A stretch of 37,332 nt of DNA from Sporosarcina sp. (GCF_029257255.1 NZ_JARICI010000088.1:1-37332); one strand, 5' to 3'; shown: positions 23,904 to 33,253, numbered from the stretch's first letter. Numbers and translations are program-made. The notes: generated from the letters alone by a model not told the origin.

Positions 23904-24887
23904 TTAACCAAATACACTTGTACTGTGCAATGGCTGTATTTTTGCTTTAGGATCGATAAATGATTTAGCATGGCTAATCGCAATCGGCGCTTCGCCCATA
24001 CCGACTGCAATCAATTTTACTTTGCCGTCATACGTCGTTACATCGCCTGCCGCAAAAATACCCGGGATGTTTGTTTCCATACGGGAGTTGACGACAATCG
24101 AGTTGCGCTCCATTTCGAGACCCCACTCTTTCAGCGGTCCGAGAGAAGAAATGTTTCCGTAGTTAACAACTACATGGTCCACTTCGAACTCTTTTGTGCT
24201 GCCACCTTTTTCAGTCAGTATCAATTTCTCGATTTTTTCACCATCACCGTGAATTTCGCTTACAGTATGTGAAGTCAGTACATTGACAGATGAATTATGA
24301 AGCTGATTGACACTTGTTTCATGTGCAGTGAAACGTTCTCTGCGGTGAACAAGAGTCACTTGACTTGCGATGTCTTCAAGCATTAGGGCCCAGTCAAGTG
24401 CAGAGTCTCCTCCGCCACAAACCAGGATATTCTGGTCTTTAAACAAAGAAAGGTCCTTGATGCCATAGTGCAATGTCTTTCCTTCAAAAACTGGCTCTTC
24501 TTTCAAACCTATTTTACGCGGCTGGAACGCTCCGATTCCGGCAGTCAATAAAATTGTACGTGTCAGATGCTGGCCCTTGTCTGTAGTCAAAACGAAATAA
24601 TCGTCTTTCTTCTCTACAGAAATCGCTGCTTCTCCCAAGATAATCTCGGGATTGCCATAATGTGCCTGCGTGACTAAGTTCGCCACGAGGTCTTTCGCCA
24701 GAATTTTAGGGAAGCCGCCTACATCATAGATATATTTATCTGGATATAGCTCAATCAATTGGCCACCGAGCTGCGGCAGGCTATCGATAATTTTTACAGA
24801 CATTTCACGCATACCCGCATAGAAAGATGAGAACAATCCAGTCGGACCTCCGCCGATAATCGTAATATCCACTATTTCTTGATTCAT
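23904..24887 (-). CDS. Ferredoxin/flavodoxin-NADP+ reductase, YumC type
   Basis: 327 residues from the chosen start. This is the thioredoxin-reductase-like class of FNR found in Bacillus (YumC), which passes electrons between NADPH and ferredoxin or flavodoxin through FAD. The FAD motif is ITIIGGGPTGLFSSFYAGMR (about 8-27), the NADPH motif ILVCGGGDSALDWALML in mid-protein, and the second FAD contact IPGIFAAGDVTTYDGKVKLIAVGMGEA near the C terminus. The redox CxxC of true thioredoxin reductases is absent, which separates the two families. The frame begins at 24908, but AGGAG lies inside that extension and points to the ATG at 24885-24887. It has its own promoter and terminator. Confidence 0.93.
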   Translation of the reverse strand: MNQEIVDITIIGGGPTGLFSSFYAGMREMSVKIIDSLPQLGGQLIELYPDKYIYDVGGFPKILAKDLVANLVTQAHYGNPEIILGEAAISVEKKDDYFVLTTDKGQHLTRTILLTAGIGAFQPRKIGLKEEPVFEGKTLHYGIKDLSLFKDQNILVCGGGDSALDWALMLEDIASQVTLVHRRERFTAHETSVNQLHNSSVNVLTSHTVSEIHGDGEKIEKLILTEKGGSTKEFEVDHVVVNYGNISSLGPLKEWGLEMERNSIVVNSRMETNIPGIFAAGDVTTYDGKVKLIAVGMGEAPIAISHAKSFIDPKAKIQPLHSTSVFG

Positions 24888-24950
24888 GTAAAACACTCCT
24901 ATATTCAATTCTTAATAGCTAAACTTCTGAGGTTTACTGCGTATATTCCA

Positions 24951-24979
24951 ACTATATTATCTACTATTTTTAAAGTAAA
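24951..24979 (-). promoter_or_regulatory. Promoter of the ferredoxin-NADP reductase gene
   Basis: On the minus strand -35 TTTACT (24979-24974), 17-bp spacer, -10 TATAGT (24956-24951). It lies about 64 nt before the chosen start. Confidence 0.6.
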
Positions 24980-24994
24980 TACATCTATTTTGTT

Positions 24995-25282
24995 TTACAT
25001 TTCAGGAAAGTTCGCTAAGCAATACTGTTCCACTGCTGCCTTTTCTTCATCGTCCCATTCCACGTCGAAAACACTCTCCGTTGCCAATTCATAAAATTGG
25101 TATGTAAGCATTTTACGTTGGCCGTCTCTGACTGAATAAAGAACCTTCAGTCCGGTGCCGTTTTCATTAAATAATTCGTCCTCTTCATCCAGTTTAACTG
25201 TCAAAAGAAATTCATACCTCTGACCTTCGATAATCCCTGTTGGATCTACTAATTCTTGTGCGTTGCCGTTTACTATATTCAT
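24995..25282 (-). CDS. Small acidic protein, DUF6509-like
   Basis: 95 residues, soluble, acidic, without membrane segments or cysteine motifs (one Cys near the end). The sequence VDPTGIIEGQRYEFLLTVKLDEEDELFNENG resembles the DUF6509 group of short Bacillales proteins as I remember it. The function is unknown. AAGGAG lies about 8 nt before the ATG. It is probably a single gene, followed after 107 nt by the promoter of the reductase gene. Confidence 0.65.
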   Translation of the reverse strand: MNIVNGNAQELVDPTGIIEGQRYEFLLTVKLDEEDELFNENGTGLKVLYSVRDGQRKMLTYQFYELATESVFDVEWDDEEKAAVEQYCLANFPEM

Positions 25283-25453
25283 TCAACTTCTCCTTCTTCC
25301 CGCTCTGTAAAGAGTTTGCTTCCTCTATCCTACCTCATTTAATAGGAGTGGGGCAATTTATGGAGCAAATTTCTGTTAAAAAGTTTGCTATCCCCCTCGT
25401 TTTGCTGGAAAATGAAGGGATAGACACGTTATAGATGTATTAGGAGGAGTTAC

Positions 25454-27145
25454 ATGCTTACATTTGAGGATTATGAATATGCCCGGCCAAATCTCGAAGA
25501 ACTGTCAAAACAGTTTCATTCTTTGCTTAGTGAATTTAGAACGGCTGGTTCTTTTGAAGATCAGTCAGCCATCATCGAACAGATTAACAAATTGACAAGG
25601 AACTACAGCACCCAGGAAAATATTATGTATATTCGTTCTTCTATCGATACAAATGATACATTTTATCAGCAAGAACGAGATATTTTTGATGAAATGGGAC
25701 CTCAATTCCAAGCTCTTCAAAGCGAATACTATAAAGCCCTGCTTGCCACGCCTTTTAGGAAGGACCTCGAGTCAAAATGGGGCCTCCAGCTATTTGCACT
25801 TGCGGAGAATGCTGTTAACGCTTACTCGGACGAAGTTCAACCTCTTTTACAGCAGGAGAACAAACTGATTTCTGAATATGCGAAGCTCGTAGCTTCTGCG
25901 CAAATTGAGTTTCAAGGTGAAATATTGACTCTCGCGCAGCTCGGACCTTATAAAGAATCACTGGACAGAGCAGTCAGGAAAGAAGCTATGTCAGCTTCTG
26001 CTGATTTCTTTGCGTCACATGAGAGTCAATTTGATGATATTTTTGATCAGCTTGTCAATGTTCGCCATCAGATTGCTGTTGCTCTCGGATATAAAAACTT
26101 TACAGAACTCGGATATGTACGCATGGACCGTATTGGATATGATGTACAGATGGTGGAAGGATTCAGGAAACAAATTAGAGAATCAATTGTTCCGTTAACT
26201 GTAGAAATACGTGAAGCACAGGCTGGACGTATAGGGGTATCTGAATTGATGTTTTACGATGAGCCGCTTCATTATAAAGATGGAAACCCACAGCCAAAAG
26301 GTTCGCCGGAATGGATTATCAGTAATGGGCAAAAGATGTATCAGGAACTTTCTAGGGAAACCGGACGTTTTTTTGATTATATGAACCGTAAAAACCTTCT
26401 GGATCTGGTAGCGAAAAAAGGCAAAGAAGCAGGCGGCTATTGTACATTCATTGAAGATTATGATTCACCGTTCATTTTCTCTAATTTTAATGGGACTTCT
26501 GGCGATATTGATGTATTGACTCATGAAGCGGGCCACGCATTTCAAGTGTACTCCAGCCGAACAATCGGCATTCCCGAATATATTTGGCCCACGAGCGAAG
26601 CTGCTGAAATACACTCGATGAGTATGGAATTTTTCACTTGGTCGTGGATGGACTACTTCTTCGGAGAGCACGCTGACCGTTATCGCTATACACACCTGAT
26701 CGAAGGTGTGCTTTTCTTGCCTTATGGTGTGGCTGTTGATGAATTCCAGCATCGTATTTACGAGCAGCCTGAACTTACTCCTGCAGAACGTAAAGCCATT
26801 TGGACGGAGCTGGAAAATACCTACTTGCCATCCCGTGACTATGATGGGCATCCTTATTTAGAGCAAGGCGGCTTCTGGCAGCGTCAAGGTCACATATATG
26901 AAGTGCCGTTTTATTATATCGACTATACGCTGGCACAAATTTGTGCATTCCAGTTCTGGAAGCGTTCGCTTGATAATTTCGATTCGGCATGGGCTGATTA
27001 TGTTACTCTTTGCAAACTTGGCGGTTCAAAGTCCTTTTTAGAACTGCTAAAAGAAGCACATCTGCAGTCTCCTTTCGAAGATGGCACTGTACAGGATATT
27101 GTCGATTCAATTAAGCACTGGTTATCAGAAAACGAGCCCACCTAA
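25454..27145 (+). CDS. M3 family oligoendopeptidase (PepF-like)
   Basis: 563 residues, the size of short M3B oligoendopeptidases. The zinc site is H357-E358-A-G-H361 (VLTHEAGHAFQ), with the third ligand Glu in AEIHSMSMEFF about 25 residues later. A conserved late stretch YYIDYTLAQICAFQFW is typical of the family. It is a cytoplasmic metallopeptidase that cuts short peptides. AGGAGGAG precedes the ATG. It is a single gene ending in a strong terminator. A 24-codon frame with a weak ribosome binding site lies just upstream (25360-25434). Confidence 0.93.
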   Translation: MLTFEDYEYARPNLEELSKQFHSLLSEFRTAGSFEDQSAIIEQINKLTRNYSTQENIMYIRSSIDTNDTFYQQERDIFDEMGPQFQALQSEYYKALLATPFRKDLESKWGLQLFALAENAVNAYSDEVQPLLQQENKLISEYAKLVASAQIEFQGEILTLAQLGPYKESLDRAVRKEAMSASADFFASHESQFDDIFDQLVNVRHQIAVALGYKNFTELGYVRMDRIGYDVQMVEGFRKQIRESIVPLTVEIREAQAGRIGVSELMFYDEPLHYKDGNPQPKGSPEWIISNGQKMYQELSRETGRFFDYMNRKNLLDLVAKKGKEAGGYCTFIEDYDSPFIFSNFNGTSGDIDVLTHEAGHAFQVYSSRTIGIPEYIWPTSEAAEIHSMSMEFFTWSWMDYFFGEHADRYRYTHLIEGVLFLPYGVAVDEFQHRIYEQPELTPAERKAIWTELENTYLPSRDYDGHPYLEQGGFWQRQGHIYEVPFYYIDYTLAQICAFQFWKRSLDNFDSAWADYVTLCKLGGSKSFLELLKEAHLQSPFEDGTVQDIVDSIKHWLSENEPT

Positions 27146-27153
27146 TTACAAAC

Positions 27154-27187
27154 AAAAACGGTCATCGCATGTGATGACCGTTTTTTT
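27154..27187. terminator. Shared terminator between the peptidase and diguanylate cyclase genes
   Basis: AAAACGGTCATC and GATGACCGTTTT form a 12-bp stem with A and T runs on either side. It works for both convergent genes. Confidence 0.92.
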
Positions 27188-28667
27188 AGATTTCTATGGA
27201 ATGGAATAAGGAATATTGATCTTTTCCTTTTTTCTTAGAATGGTACAAGGCTAAATCAGCTTTATGGTAGAGCGTATGCATCGTATCCTTCGTTTCTGCA
27301 ATCGCTATTCCTATACTGATCGATAAGTGAATATTCTCTTTCGCCAAGTAGCTAAAGGAATCTCGCATTGTTTCAAGCATCCGTTCAGCGCGTACTTTTA
27401 CTTCTTCCTCAGTCAACCTTGAGAATAACACGACGAATTCATCTCCACCAATACGTGCAGATAAATTTTCACTGCCGCTCTCTTTTTCAATAATTTTAGC
27501 TGCCTGCCTAAGAAGCTTGTCACCTTCTCCATGCCCTAAAGAGTCATTTACTAACTTAAAATTATCCAAATCAATAATCATAAACTGCAGCGGACCTTTC
27601 TTCTGACGCAGCCATTCAACTGCAGAATCCTCAAATACAGCACGGTTTTTCAATCCAGTTAGTACATCATGGAAAGCTAAATGAACAGGCCTTGAAACCA
27701 TACGGGCGATAATGATGGAAAGGATAATCGTTATCATAGTGATCGCAATGATTTCATAAATGAATTTAGTTCTGTAAGATGCCAACACACTGGCAAACGG
27801 AACATCATAATAGGCGATTTCTACGACTCTGTTGGTTGAAAGTCCTTCTGCTTTTTCTGCCTTATAAGGTATGTATCGATAAGTCAAAACTTGCCCTTCC
27901 TCTTTGACCATCACTTCTTTTGTCTCAAAATCACTGAACGCTTCTTTTAAAATTGCTTCTCGTGATTCAGCAATTTTATCTTCTCGATCTGATCTTCTAT
28001 CACCTAATAACAATCCTAAGGAACTGAAAACATTGATCGACTTTATCTGTTCATTTTCTTTTTCAAGACGAAGCGTTGTATCAAGGAAATTAAATTCTTC
28101 AAATTCTATCTGGTCTTCTAAGTAATAAGCCAGTTCAATTATATAGTGACCATCGGGAGTTGGCATATAGGTGAATTTCTTGAATTCGCCTGTATTTTGC
28201 TGAATATCTAATGCATCATGAGAGAATATTCCACTCTCTCGACGCTCTGTCAATAACTTACCGAAATTTTTGCAGCATTCATTAAAATTCAAACCGATAT
28301 CAGGTTTGTAACTGCTTGCAATGATTTCATTGTTCGTATCAATAATGAAAACTTCCATTCCACTATCTCTTGCCATGCCCTCAAAATCCCACTTCGTAAA
28401 ATCAGGGTTCTGCTTATACAGCTCAAGTAACTCAAATGAATAGGCTTCCATATTAACAGTACGATCTATATCTAGAATATTATATACTTTATCGATCGTA
28501 GAAAGACTTGTAATGATTTCGTCTTCTGCCATCTGAATCTGCGTCTCTAAATTCTCTTCCACATTGGTCTTCAGCTTGAGATAATCCGCAACAACGATAA
28601 TGAGGGATAAGAGCAGTGTAAATGAAAGAAGGATGATCGTTAACTTGGTGCGAAAATACTTATCCAG
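27186..28667 (-). CDS. Membrane diguanylate cyclase with extracellular sensor domain, probable CTG start
   Basis: 493 residues from the proposed start. Membrane helix 1 (about 9-27), an extracellular Cache-like sensor region (about 36-300, with a Cys-Cys pair in NECCKNF), helix 2 (about 302-324), then a GGDEF domain (about 330-485) with intact RIGGDEF (GGDEF at 407-411). The RxxD inhibitory site is missing (Gly and Asn replace Arg and Asp). The first helix is coded upstream of the first GTG at 28562. No ATG, GTG or TTG lies between there and the stop at 28674-28676. A CTG at 28665-28667 sits 7 nt behind GAGGTG. It should make cyclic di-GMP in response to an outside signal. Confidence 0.85.
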   Translation of the reverse strand: MDKYFRTKLTIILLSFTLLLSLIIVVADYLKLKTNVEENLETQIQMAEDEIITSLSTIDKVYNILDIDRTVNMEAYSFELLELYKQNPDFTKWDFEGMARDSGMEVFIIDTNNEIIASSYKPDIGLNFNECCKNFGKLLTERRESGIFSHDALDIQQNTGEFKKFTYMPTPDGHYIIELAYYLEDQIEFEEFNFLDTTLRLEKENEQIKSINVFSSLGLLLGDRRSDREDKIAESREAILKEAFSDFETKEVMVKEEGQVLTYRYIPYKAEKAEGLSTNRVVEIAYYDVPFASVLASYRTKFIYEIIAITMITIILSIIIARMVSRPVHLAFHDVLTGLKNRAVFEDSAVEWLRQKKGPLQFMIIDLDNFKLVNDSLGHGEGDKLLRQAAKIIEKESGSENLSARIGGDEFVVLFSRLTEEEVKVRAERMLETMRDSFSYLAKENIHLSISIGIAIAETKDTMHTLYHKADLALYHSKKKGKDQYSLFHSIEI

Positions 28668-28715
28668 TTCACTTCACCTCTTTATTTTATTCAATAGTTA
28701 TAAAACTCTTTTATT

Positions 28716-28724
28716 AGTATAACA
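28716..28724 (-). promoter_or_regulatory. Extended -10 promoter of the diguanylate cyclase gene
   Basis: On the minus strand TGTTATACT carries a TGn extension before -10 TATACT (28721-28716). The -35 is weak. It is about 50 nt before the proposed CTG start. Confidence 0.4.
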
Positions 28725-28796
28725 TAAGAATAGTCCAATGGAACCCCTACTAATGTCACAATTCATTATTGTCATTAATTAGAAATATTTACAATA

Positions 28797-28834
28797 AAAA
28801 AAAGCAAAGAGCCAAATAAACTCCTTGCTTTTTT
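28797..28834 (-). terminator. Terminator of fhs
   Basis: On the minus strand AAGCAAGGAG pairs with CTCTTTGCTT (one G-U pair) and is followed by TTTTTTTTATTG. Confidence 0.85.
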
Positions 28835-28841
28835 CTCTGTG

Positions 28842-30545
28842 TTACATGAGACCTTTTGCATTCCCATTTTCATCTATATCCATATTTAAGGCTGCTGGTT
28901 GTTTTGGTAAACCAGGCATAGTCATAATTTCTCCTGTTAGGCAAACAAGAAAACCTGCACCTAACTTAGGTAGAATCTTTCGGACAGTAATCATAAAATC
29001 AGTTGGTTTTCCTAATTTTTTAGGATCATCTGAAAATGAATATTGAGTTTTCGCCATGCAAATAGGTAAAAGATCCCATCCATTTCTTTGAATCTCAGCA
29101 AGATCCTTCATTGCTTGATCTGTAAAAATTACGCCGAGCCCCCCATACACTTTCTGGACGATTGCTGTAACTTTTTCTTCCACTGTCTGCCCTACATCAT
29201 AAATCGGGGAAAAGTTATTAGGCTCCTCCATCGCTTTTAGCACTTCCTTCGCTAATTGCTCGCCGCCAGCTCCACCATTTTTCCAAACATCTGTCAAAGC
29301 AATTTTCACGTGATTGGATTCACACCATTGCTGCACCTGTTGCAGTTCGCTCTCTGAGTCTGTAATAAAATGGTTTAAAGCGACGACCGGTTGGACACCA
29401 AACGCACGCACAGTTTCCACATGCTTTTCTAAGTTCACTAGGCCACGTTCGACAGCCTTAGTATTCTCTTGTTTCAGCTCAGTTTTTGCCACACCACCAT
29501 GCATTTTTAACGCACGAATTGTAGTGACCAACACCACTGCATCTGGTTGGAACTTTCCTATGCGTGCTTTAATATCCATGAATTTTTCCGCACCTAAATC
29601 TGAACCAAAACCAGCTTCAGTGACAACGAAATCAGCTAAATTTCTAGCAGTGTTTGTTGCAATCAGCGAGTTGCAGCCATGGGCAATATTTGCAAATGGG
29701 CCACCATGAATTAATGCGGGTGTACCTTCTATAGTCTGTACCAGATTCGGCTTAAAGGCATCCTTAAGCAGTAAAGTAAGAGCACCTTCTACTTTCAAAT
29801 CCCTTACCGTAATAGCCTCTTTATCGTATGTGTAGCCAATAACAATTTCAGCTAAGCGTTCTTTCAGGTTCTGTAAGTCTGTTGCCAAGCAGAATATAGC
29901 CATAATTTCTGAAGCAACAGTAATATCAAAACTTTCTTCTCTCGGTACACCTTGAGAAGGACCGCCTAGCCCGATAGTTACATGGCGCAACGCACGGTCA
30001 TTCATATCCATGACACGTTTCCATGTAATACGGCGTGGATCAATATTCAAGAAGTTACCTTGATGTAAATGATTGTCAATCATAGCACTCAATGCATTAT
30101 TTGCTGTTGTAATGGCATGAAGATCTCCTGTGAAATGCAGATTAATATCTTCCATCGGCAATACTTGAGAAAATCCGCCGCCAGTTGCACCACCTTTTAC
30201 TCCCATAACAGGTCCTAATGAAGGCTCACGTAATGCAATTATCGTATCTTTCCCTAGACGTGTCAGCGCATCCCCCAACCCGACAGTAACCGTAGACTTA
30301 CCTTCTCCAGCAGGTGTTGGACTTGTTGCTGTAACCAGAATCACTTTTGCCTGACTCGTATTTTTAGGGATCAAATCCACATTCAGTTTTGCTTTATACT
30401 TCCCGTATAACTCCACGGCCTCTAAAGGTATACCGGCTTTTTCAGCAATTGCCTCAATTGGCTGCATCGTTGCTTTAGAAGCAATTTCTAAATCTGAAAC
30501 AATCTTCACTTGCTCCGTCACTTCTCCCACTGCCTTTCCATTCAA
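28842..30545 (-). CDS. fhs: Formate-tetrahydrofolate ligase
   Basis: 567 residues as drawn; the family is usually 555-560. The enzyme joins formate to tetrahydrofolate with ATP, feeding 10-formyl-THF into one-carbon metabolism. The phosphate-binding loop [18 protein letters not shown], the stretch [27 protein letters not shown] and the C-terminal [16 protein letters not shown] are all diagnostic. The start is uncertain. The longest frame starts with TTG at 30545 without a clear ribosome binding site; in-frame GTG codons 8 and 12 residues later are alternatives, and the last would give the usual size. It follows the YogA-like gene by 9 nt, so co-transcription is likely. Confidence 0.95.
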   Translation of the reverse strand: MNGKAVGEVTEQVKIVSDLEIASKATMQPIEAIAEKAGIPLEAVELYGKYKAKLNVDLIPKNTSQAKVILVTATSPTPAGEGKSTVTVGLGDALTRLGKDTIIALREPSLGPVMGVKGGATGGGFSQVLPMEDINLHFTGDLHAITTANNALSAMIDNHLHQGNFLNIDPRRITWKRVMDMNDRALRHVTIGLGGPSQGVPREESFDITVASEIMAIFCLATDLQNLKERLAEIVIGYTYDKEAITVRDLKVEGALTLLLKDAFKPNLVQTIEGTPALIHGGPFANIAHGCNSLIATNTARNLADFVVTEAGFGSDLGAEKFMDIKARIGKFQPDAVVLVTTIRALKMHGGVAKTELKQENTKAVERGLVNLEKHVETVRAFGVQPVVALNHFITDSESELQQVQQWCESNHVKIALTDVWKNGGAGGEQLAKEVLKAMEEPNNFSPIYDVGQTVEEKVTAIVQKVYGGLGVIFTDQAMKDLAEIQRNGWDLLPICMAKTQYSFSDDPKKLGKPTDFMITVRKILPKLGAGFLVCLTGEIMTMPGLPKQPAALNMDIDENGNAKGLM

Positions 30546-30554
30546 ACTAGAATT

Positions 30555-31538
30555 TCACTGCTCTATCTGTAAAACTATTTTTCCGAATTGAACACTATCA
30601 TCCAATCTTGAAAACGCGTCTTCTGTTTTTGAAAGAGGAATAACAGAATCAATGACCGGATGGATCTTATACTCTTCAATAAATGAAAGCATTTCACGCA
30701 GCTCTTCTCGACTACCCATTGTCGTTCCCAGGAGGGTGAATTGTCCATAAAAGAACTCGCGTAGATTAAACTCAACCGTATCCTCAGTAGTCGCACCAAA
30801 GACTACAATGCGTCCCCCAAGCTTCAGCACCTCAAGTGAGCGATTAAAAGTTGCTCTTCCTACACTCTCAATTACAAGATCAACATTTTCATTTTTCAAT
30901 TCTTCCTGCCAATCGCTATTTGTATCGATTGCCAGATCTGCTCCTATTTCAACAGCACGTCGTCTTTTTTCTTCACTTCTTGATGATACAATAACGCGAG
31001 CCCCTAGCTGCTTAGCAAACTGTATCAAAAATGTTGCGACTCCGCTACCTGCTCCTGGTATAAACACAGTCTGACCTTCTTCTATTTGTCCTTTTGTGAC
31101 AAGTGCCCGATAACCAGTCAGTCCGGCTAAAGCAATGACAGCAGACTCTTCCCATGTTAAAGAGGAAGGCTTCTTCTCCAGCTGTTCAGCAGAAATGCAT
31201 ATTTTCTCTGCAAATGTGCCATGATTCGGCATGCCCAGAATATCAAATTCAGCTGAAGGAGCGTGGCTCTTTTTAAACCAGCGGAGTGACGGGTTGATGA
31301 TGACTTCATCCCCGACATTCCAATTATTTACCCCTTCACCTAGAGATTCTATTATGCCTGCTCCGTCAGAACCAAGTACGAGTGCGTCCTTTGCATCTCC
31401 TCTGCGTGCTGGAATTTTGGTATCTCGCCTGTTTAAGCCTGCTGCTTTTAACGCAACAATAACTTCTCCTTCACCTGCTTTAGGTTCTGTGATGTCTGAA
31501 TACTTCAATTCACCATTCTCATGAACGAATGCCTTCAA
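30555..31538 (-). CDS. Medium-chain dehydrogenase/reductase (YogA-like)
   Basis: 327 residues. It is a quinone-oxidoreductase/zinc-type alcohol dehydrogenase relative. The N-terminal domain has GLNRRDTKIPARRG and LGSDGAGIIESLGEGV, the Rossmann motif is PGAGSGVATFLIQFAKQLGARVIVSSRS, and GGRIVVFGATT follows. The structural zinc cysteines are absent, so it is probably a zinc-free NAD(P)H-dependent reductase; the substrate is unknown. The start is TTG (31536-31538), with GGGAGGA 8 nt upstream; the nearby ATG is out of frame. It lies directly upstream of fhs in an apparent operon without an obvious metabolic link. Confidence 0.88.
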   Translation of the reverse strand: MKAFVHENGELKYSDITEPKAGEGEVIVALKAAGLNRRDTKIPARRGDAKDALVLGSDGAGIIESLGEGVNNWNVGDEVIINPSLRWFKKSHAPSAEFDILGMPNHGTFAEKICISAEQLEKKPSSLTWEESAVIALAGLTGYRALVTKGQIEEGQTVFIPGAGSGVATFLIQFAKQLGARVIVSSRSEEKRRRAVEIGADLAIDTNSDWQEELKNENVDLVIESVGRATFNRSLEVLKLGGRIVVFGATTEDTVEFNLREFFYGQFTLLGTTMGSREELREMLSFIEEYKIHPVIDSVIPLSKTEDAFSRLDDSVQFGKIVLQIEQ

Positions 31539-31626
31539 TCAACTCATCCTCCCTACGATTATATACGCCTCTATCATATCGTATTTTGAACCTTTTTCAT
31601 ACTCTGTGTTATCTGTATATTTGCAT

Positions 31627-31660
31627 AAAAAAACACAATGAGCAAACTGCTCATTGTGTC
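31627..31660 (-). terminator. Terminator of the XRE regulator gene
   Basis: ACACAATGAGCA and TGCTCATTGTGT form a perfect 12-bp stem with a 3-nt loop. The minus-strand tail is TTTTTTTATGC. Confidence 0.92.
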
Positions 31661-32147
31661 ATATATTTCGTCTTTTATATTTGGCCAGCTCTACTAATTC
31701 AAGCACATCTTTTTTAGGCAGTCTGATGACAAGTTCCAGCAATTCTTTTTCGGCGAGTCGACGACCTTTTCCGCTGCGATACCGTTCTTTATTGAATGAA
31801 TCAATATCTGCATACATTTGGTCGCTTTCAGTAGGCCATTTGCTTGCTGCTTCTACATTCATCGTTTCACGAAGTCGGTCGTACAGGGATTCTATTGTAT
31901 TTCCAGTTGTTTTTATAAAAGGAGTAAAGGTCACTTCACCCATAATTAACTCATCTGTTGAAACTGAAAAGCGTTCTGAAATTTTTGCAATCCAGGCTGC
32001 AGACGGCGCATTTTTCCCGCGCTCCCAATCTTTAATCCGACTAGCAGATGTTCCGATTGCAGCACCAAAGGCCATCATAGACAGTCCTCTTCGTTCTCTC
32101 AATGCTTTCAACCGCAACCCAAAATCGTCCTTACTCCATTCGTTCAA
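31659..32147 (-). CDS. XRE-family transcriptional regulator
   Basis: 162 residues. An N-terminal helix-turn-helix of the Cro/C1 type (about 8-68) reads FGLRLKALRERRGLSMMAFG, then GTSASRIKDWERGKNAPS. The C-terminal 90 residues are helical and charged (MYADIDSFNKERYRSGKGRR, ELVIRLPKKDVLELVELAKY) and of unknown role. The start is TTG (32145-32147), 7 nt after GGGGGG; no ATG with a ribosome binding site is available. It is a single gene. Its target is unknown and it does not look like part of a prophage, as no phage genes are near. Confidence 0.85.
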   Translation of the reverse strand: MNEWSKDDFGLRLKALRERRGLSMMAFGAAIGTSASRIKDWERGKNAPSAAWIAKISERFSVSTDELIMGEVTFTPFIKTTGNTIESLYDRLRETMNVEAASKWPTESDQMYADIDSFNKERYRSGKGRRLAEKELLELVIRLPKKDVLELVELAKYKRRNI

Positions 32148-32289
32148 CTAAATCCCCCCCATATGACCATTCTTCTTTAATATTATTGTTCAGAAGGTCT
32201 TTTTGTCAATTGACTTTTAAATCAAAATTTTTTCCTATAAAAATAATTTTATCATCAAATCCACAATATATCAATCAAGTTACTACCTG

Positions 32290-32775
32290 TTAATAACCGC
32301 TTCTTTGTCGAGCATAGTTTTCTTCGTTTTTATCGATGTATGCCTGAATAATCTGTTCTTCAGTGAAGCCCAGTTGTTTTGCCAACAAGCCGTACATTAC
32401 CCAGATCGCCTGATAGTTTTCAAACGACAGATCATCTAAAAATGTATAGATTGAACGGCCTGTTTGGAGAAACAACTTCGTCAGATCTTGTTCATCTACT
32501 GCATTGGCGGGCCACTCTTCCAAACTATCAAATCCTTTTTCAATTCCCAATGAAAGCAGAAAATGAATAGAATCCACATATTCTTCTAAGATGACATCGT
32601 TTGCAGAAGGACCTTTTGTGCTCCAGAATTTAAAGCATCTCGTTTCATTGGCCAATTCCGCTAATTCGACTGCCAGCGCCAAGCCTCTTTCGTTAAAAGT
32701 TTCGGCTGGCTGATGATTTTTTTGTATGTATGTATCTAGTGCACGTTGCATCTCAAATAATTTATCTAATTTCAT
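32290..32775 (-). CDS. dUTP diphosphatase, dimeric all-alpha (dUTPase_2) family
   Basis: 161 residues. The metal-binding helices of the MazG-like fold are visible: ELAELANETRCFKFWS and LEEYVDSIHFLLSLGIE, with the paired Glu/Asp residues typical of the dimeric dUTPases (PF08761). It should hydrolyse dUTP to dUMP and pyrophosphate, keeping uracil out of DNA. GGAGGG precedes the ATG. It is divergent from ysdB, whose SigW-type promoter starts 33 nt upstream of this gene. Confidence 0.9.
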   Translation of the reverse strand: MKLDKLFEMQRALDTYIQKNHQPAETFNERGLALAVELAELANETRCFKFWSTKGPSANDVILEEYVDSIHFLLSLGIEKGFDSLEEWPANAVDEQDLTKLFLQTGRSIYTFLDDLSFENYQAIWVMYGLLAKQLGFTEEQIIQAYIDKNEENYARQRSGY

Positions 32776-32807
32776 TTCAAATATCCCTCCGATTGTTTGC
32801 GGTAAAA

Positions 32808-32834
32808 TGAAACCTTTTGACCTGCCCGTCCGTA
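32808..32834 (+). promoter_or_regulatory. SigW-type promoter of ysdB
   Basis: TGAAAC (32808-32813), 17-nt spacer beginning CTTTT, then CGTATAG (from 32831). This matches the ECF SigW consensus TGAAAC-N16/17-CGTA. B. subtilis ysdB is a known SigW target, which supports the assignment. The predicted RNA starts about 30 nt before ysdB. Confidence 0.75.
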
Positions 32835-32869
32835 TAGTAGTGTATTATATCTTTGCAGGAGTTGATTTC

Positions 32870-33253
32870 ATGGTTTTACTGATTCGCGTATTCATCATAG
32901 CACTTGTCATTTACTTGTTCTATGCTGGAATCCGCTATTTGACAGATGCCAAGCGAAAATTGGATGAAGCGTATGAAAAAGAACAATATTATTTTTTTGA
33001 TGATGTGAAAAATATTCGTAAAAATTTCTTTATTACTTATAAAGGTGCAATGTTTGAAGGTGAAAAATACTTAGGTACAACAACAGATTCATTCGACGTA
33101 GTTTCTATATTCATTTGGGTAAAAAATGAAGCGAAACTGCAAGGGATGTCTAAAGAAGACTTTTATTTCTTGGAATCTGAAGTAAAAACTAATTATCCTC
33201 ATGCGGAGATCAACTGGAAAAATCCCATTGAGCAGCTCATGAAATCAGAATAG
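32870..33253 (+). CDS. ysdB: YsdB-like membrane protein of the SigW regulon
   Basis: 127 residues, close to B. subtilis YsdB (about 130). There is one N-terminal membrane helix (about 2-22, LLIRVFIIALVIYLFYAGI), a charged coiled stretch (DAKRKLDEAYEKEQ), then a compact soluble domain with GAMFEGEKYLGTTTDSFDVVSIFIWV. The biochemical function is unknown; the B. subtilis gene is linked to the envelope-stress SigW response. An open frame extends to 32726 inside the dUTPase gene, but AGGAG 8 nt before the ATG at 32870-32872, and the promoter position, fix the start. It is convergent with ysdA as in Bacillus. Confidence 0.88.
   Translation: MVLLIRVFIIALVIYLFYAGIRYLTDAKRKLDEAYEKEQYYFFDDVKNIRKNFFITYKGAMFEGEKYLGTTTDSFDVVSIFIWVKNEAKLQGMSKEDFYFLESEVKTNYPHAEINWKNPIEQLMKSE

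Noticed and set aside
31654..32151. 165-codon plus-strand frame antisense to the XRE regulator
   Set aside because: It mirrors the regulator gene exactly, has Ser-rich low-quality composition and no ribosome binding site; the regulator has a recognisable helix-turn-helix.
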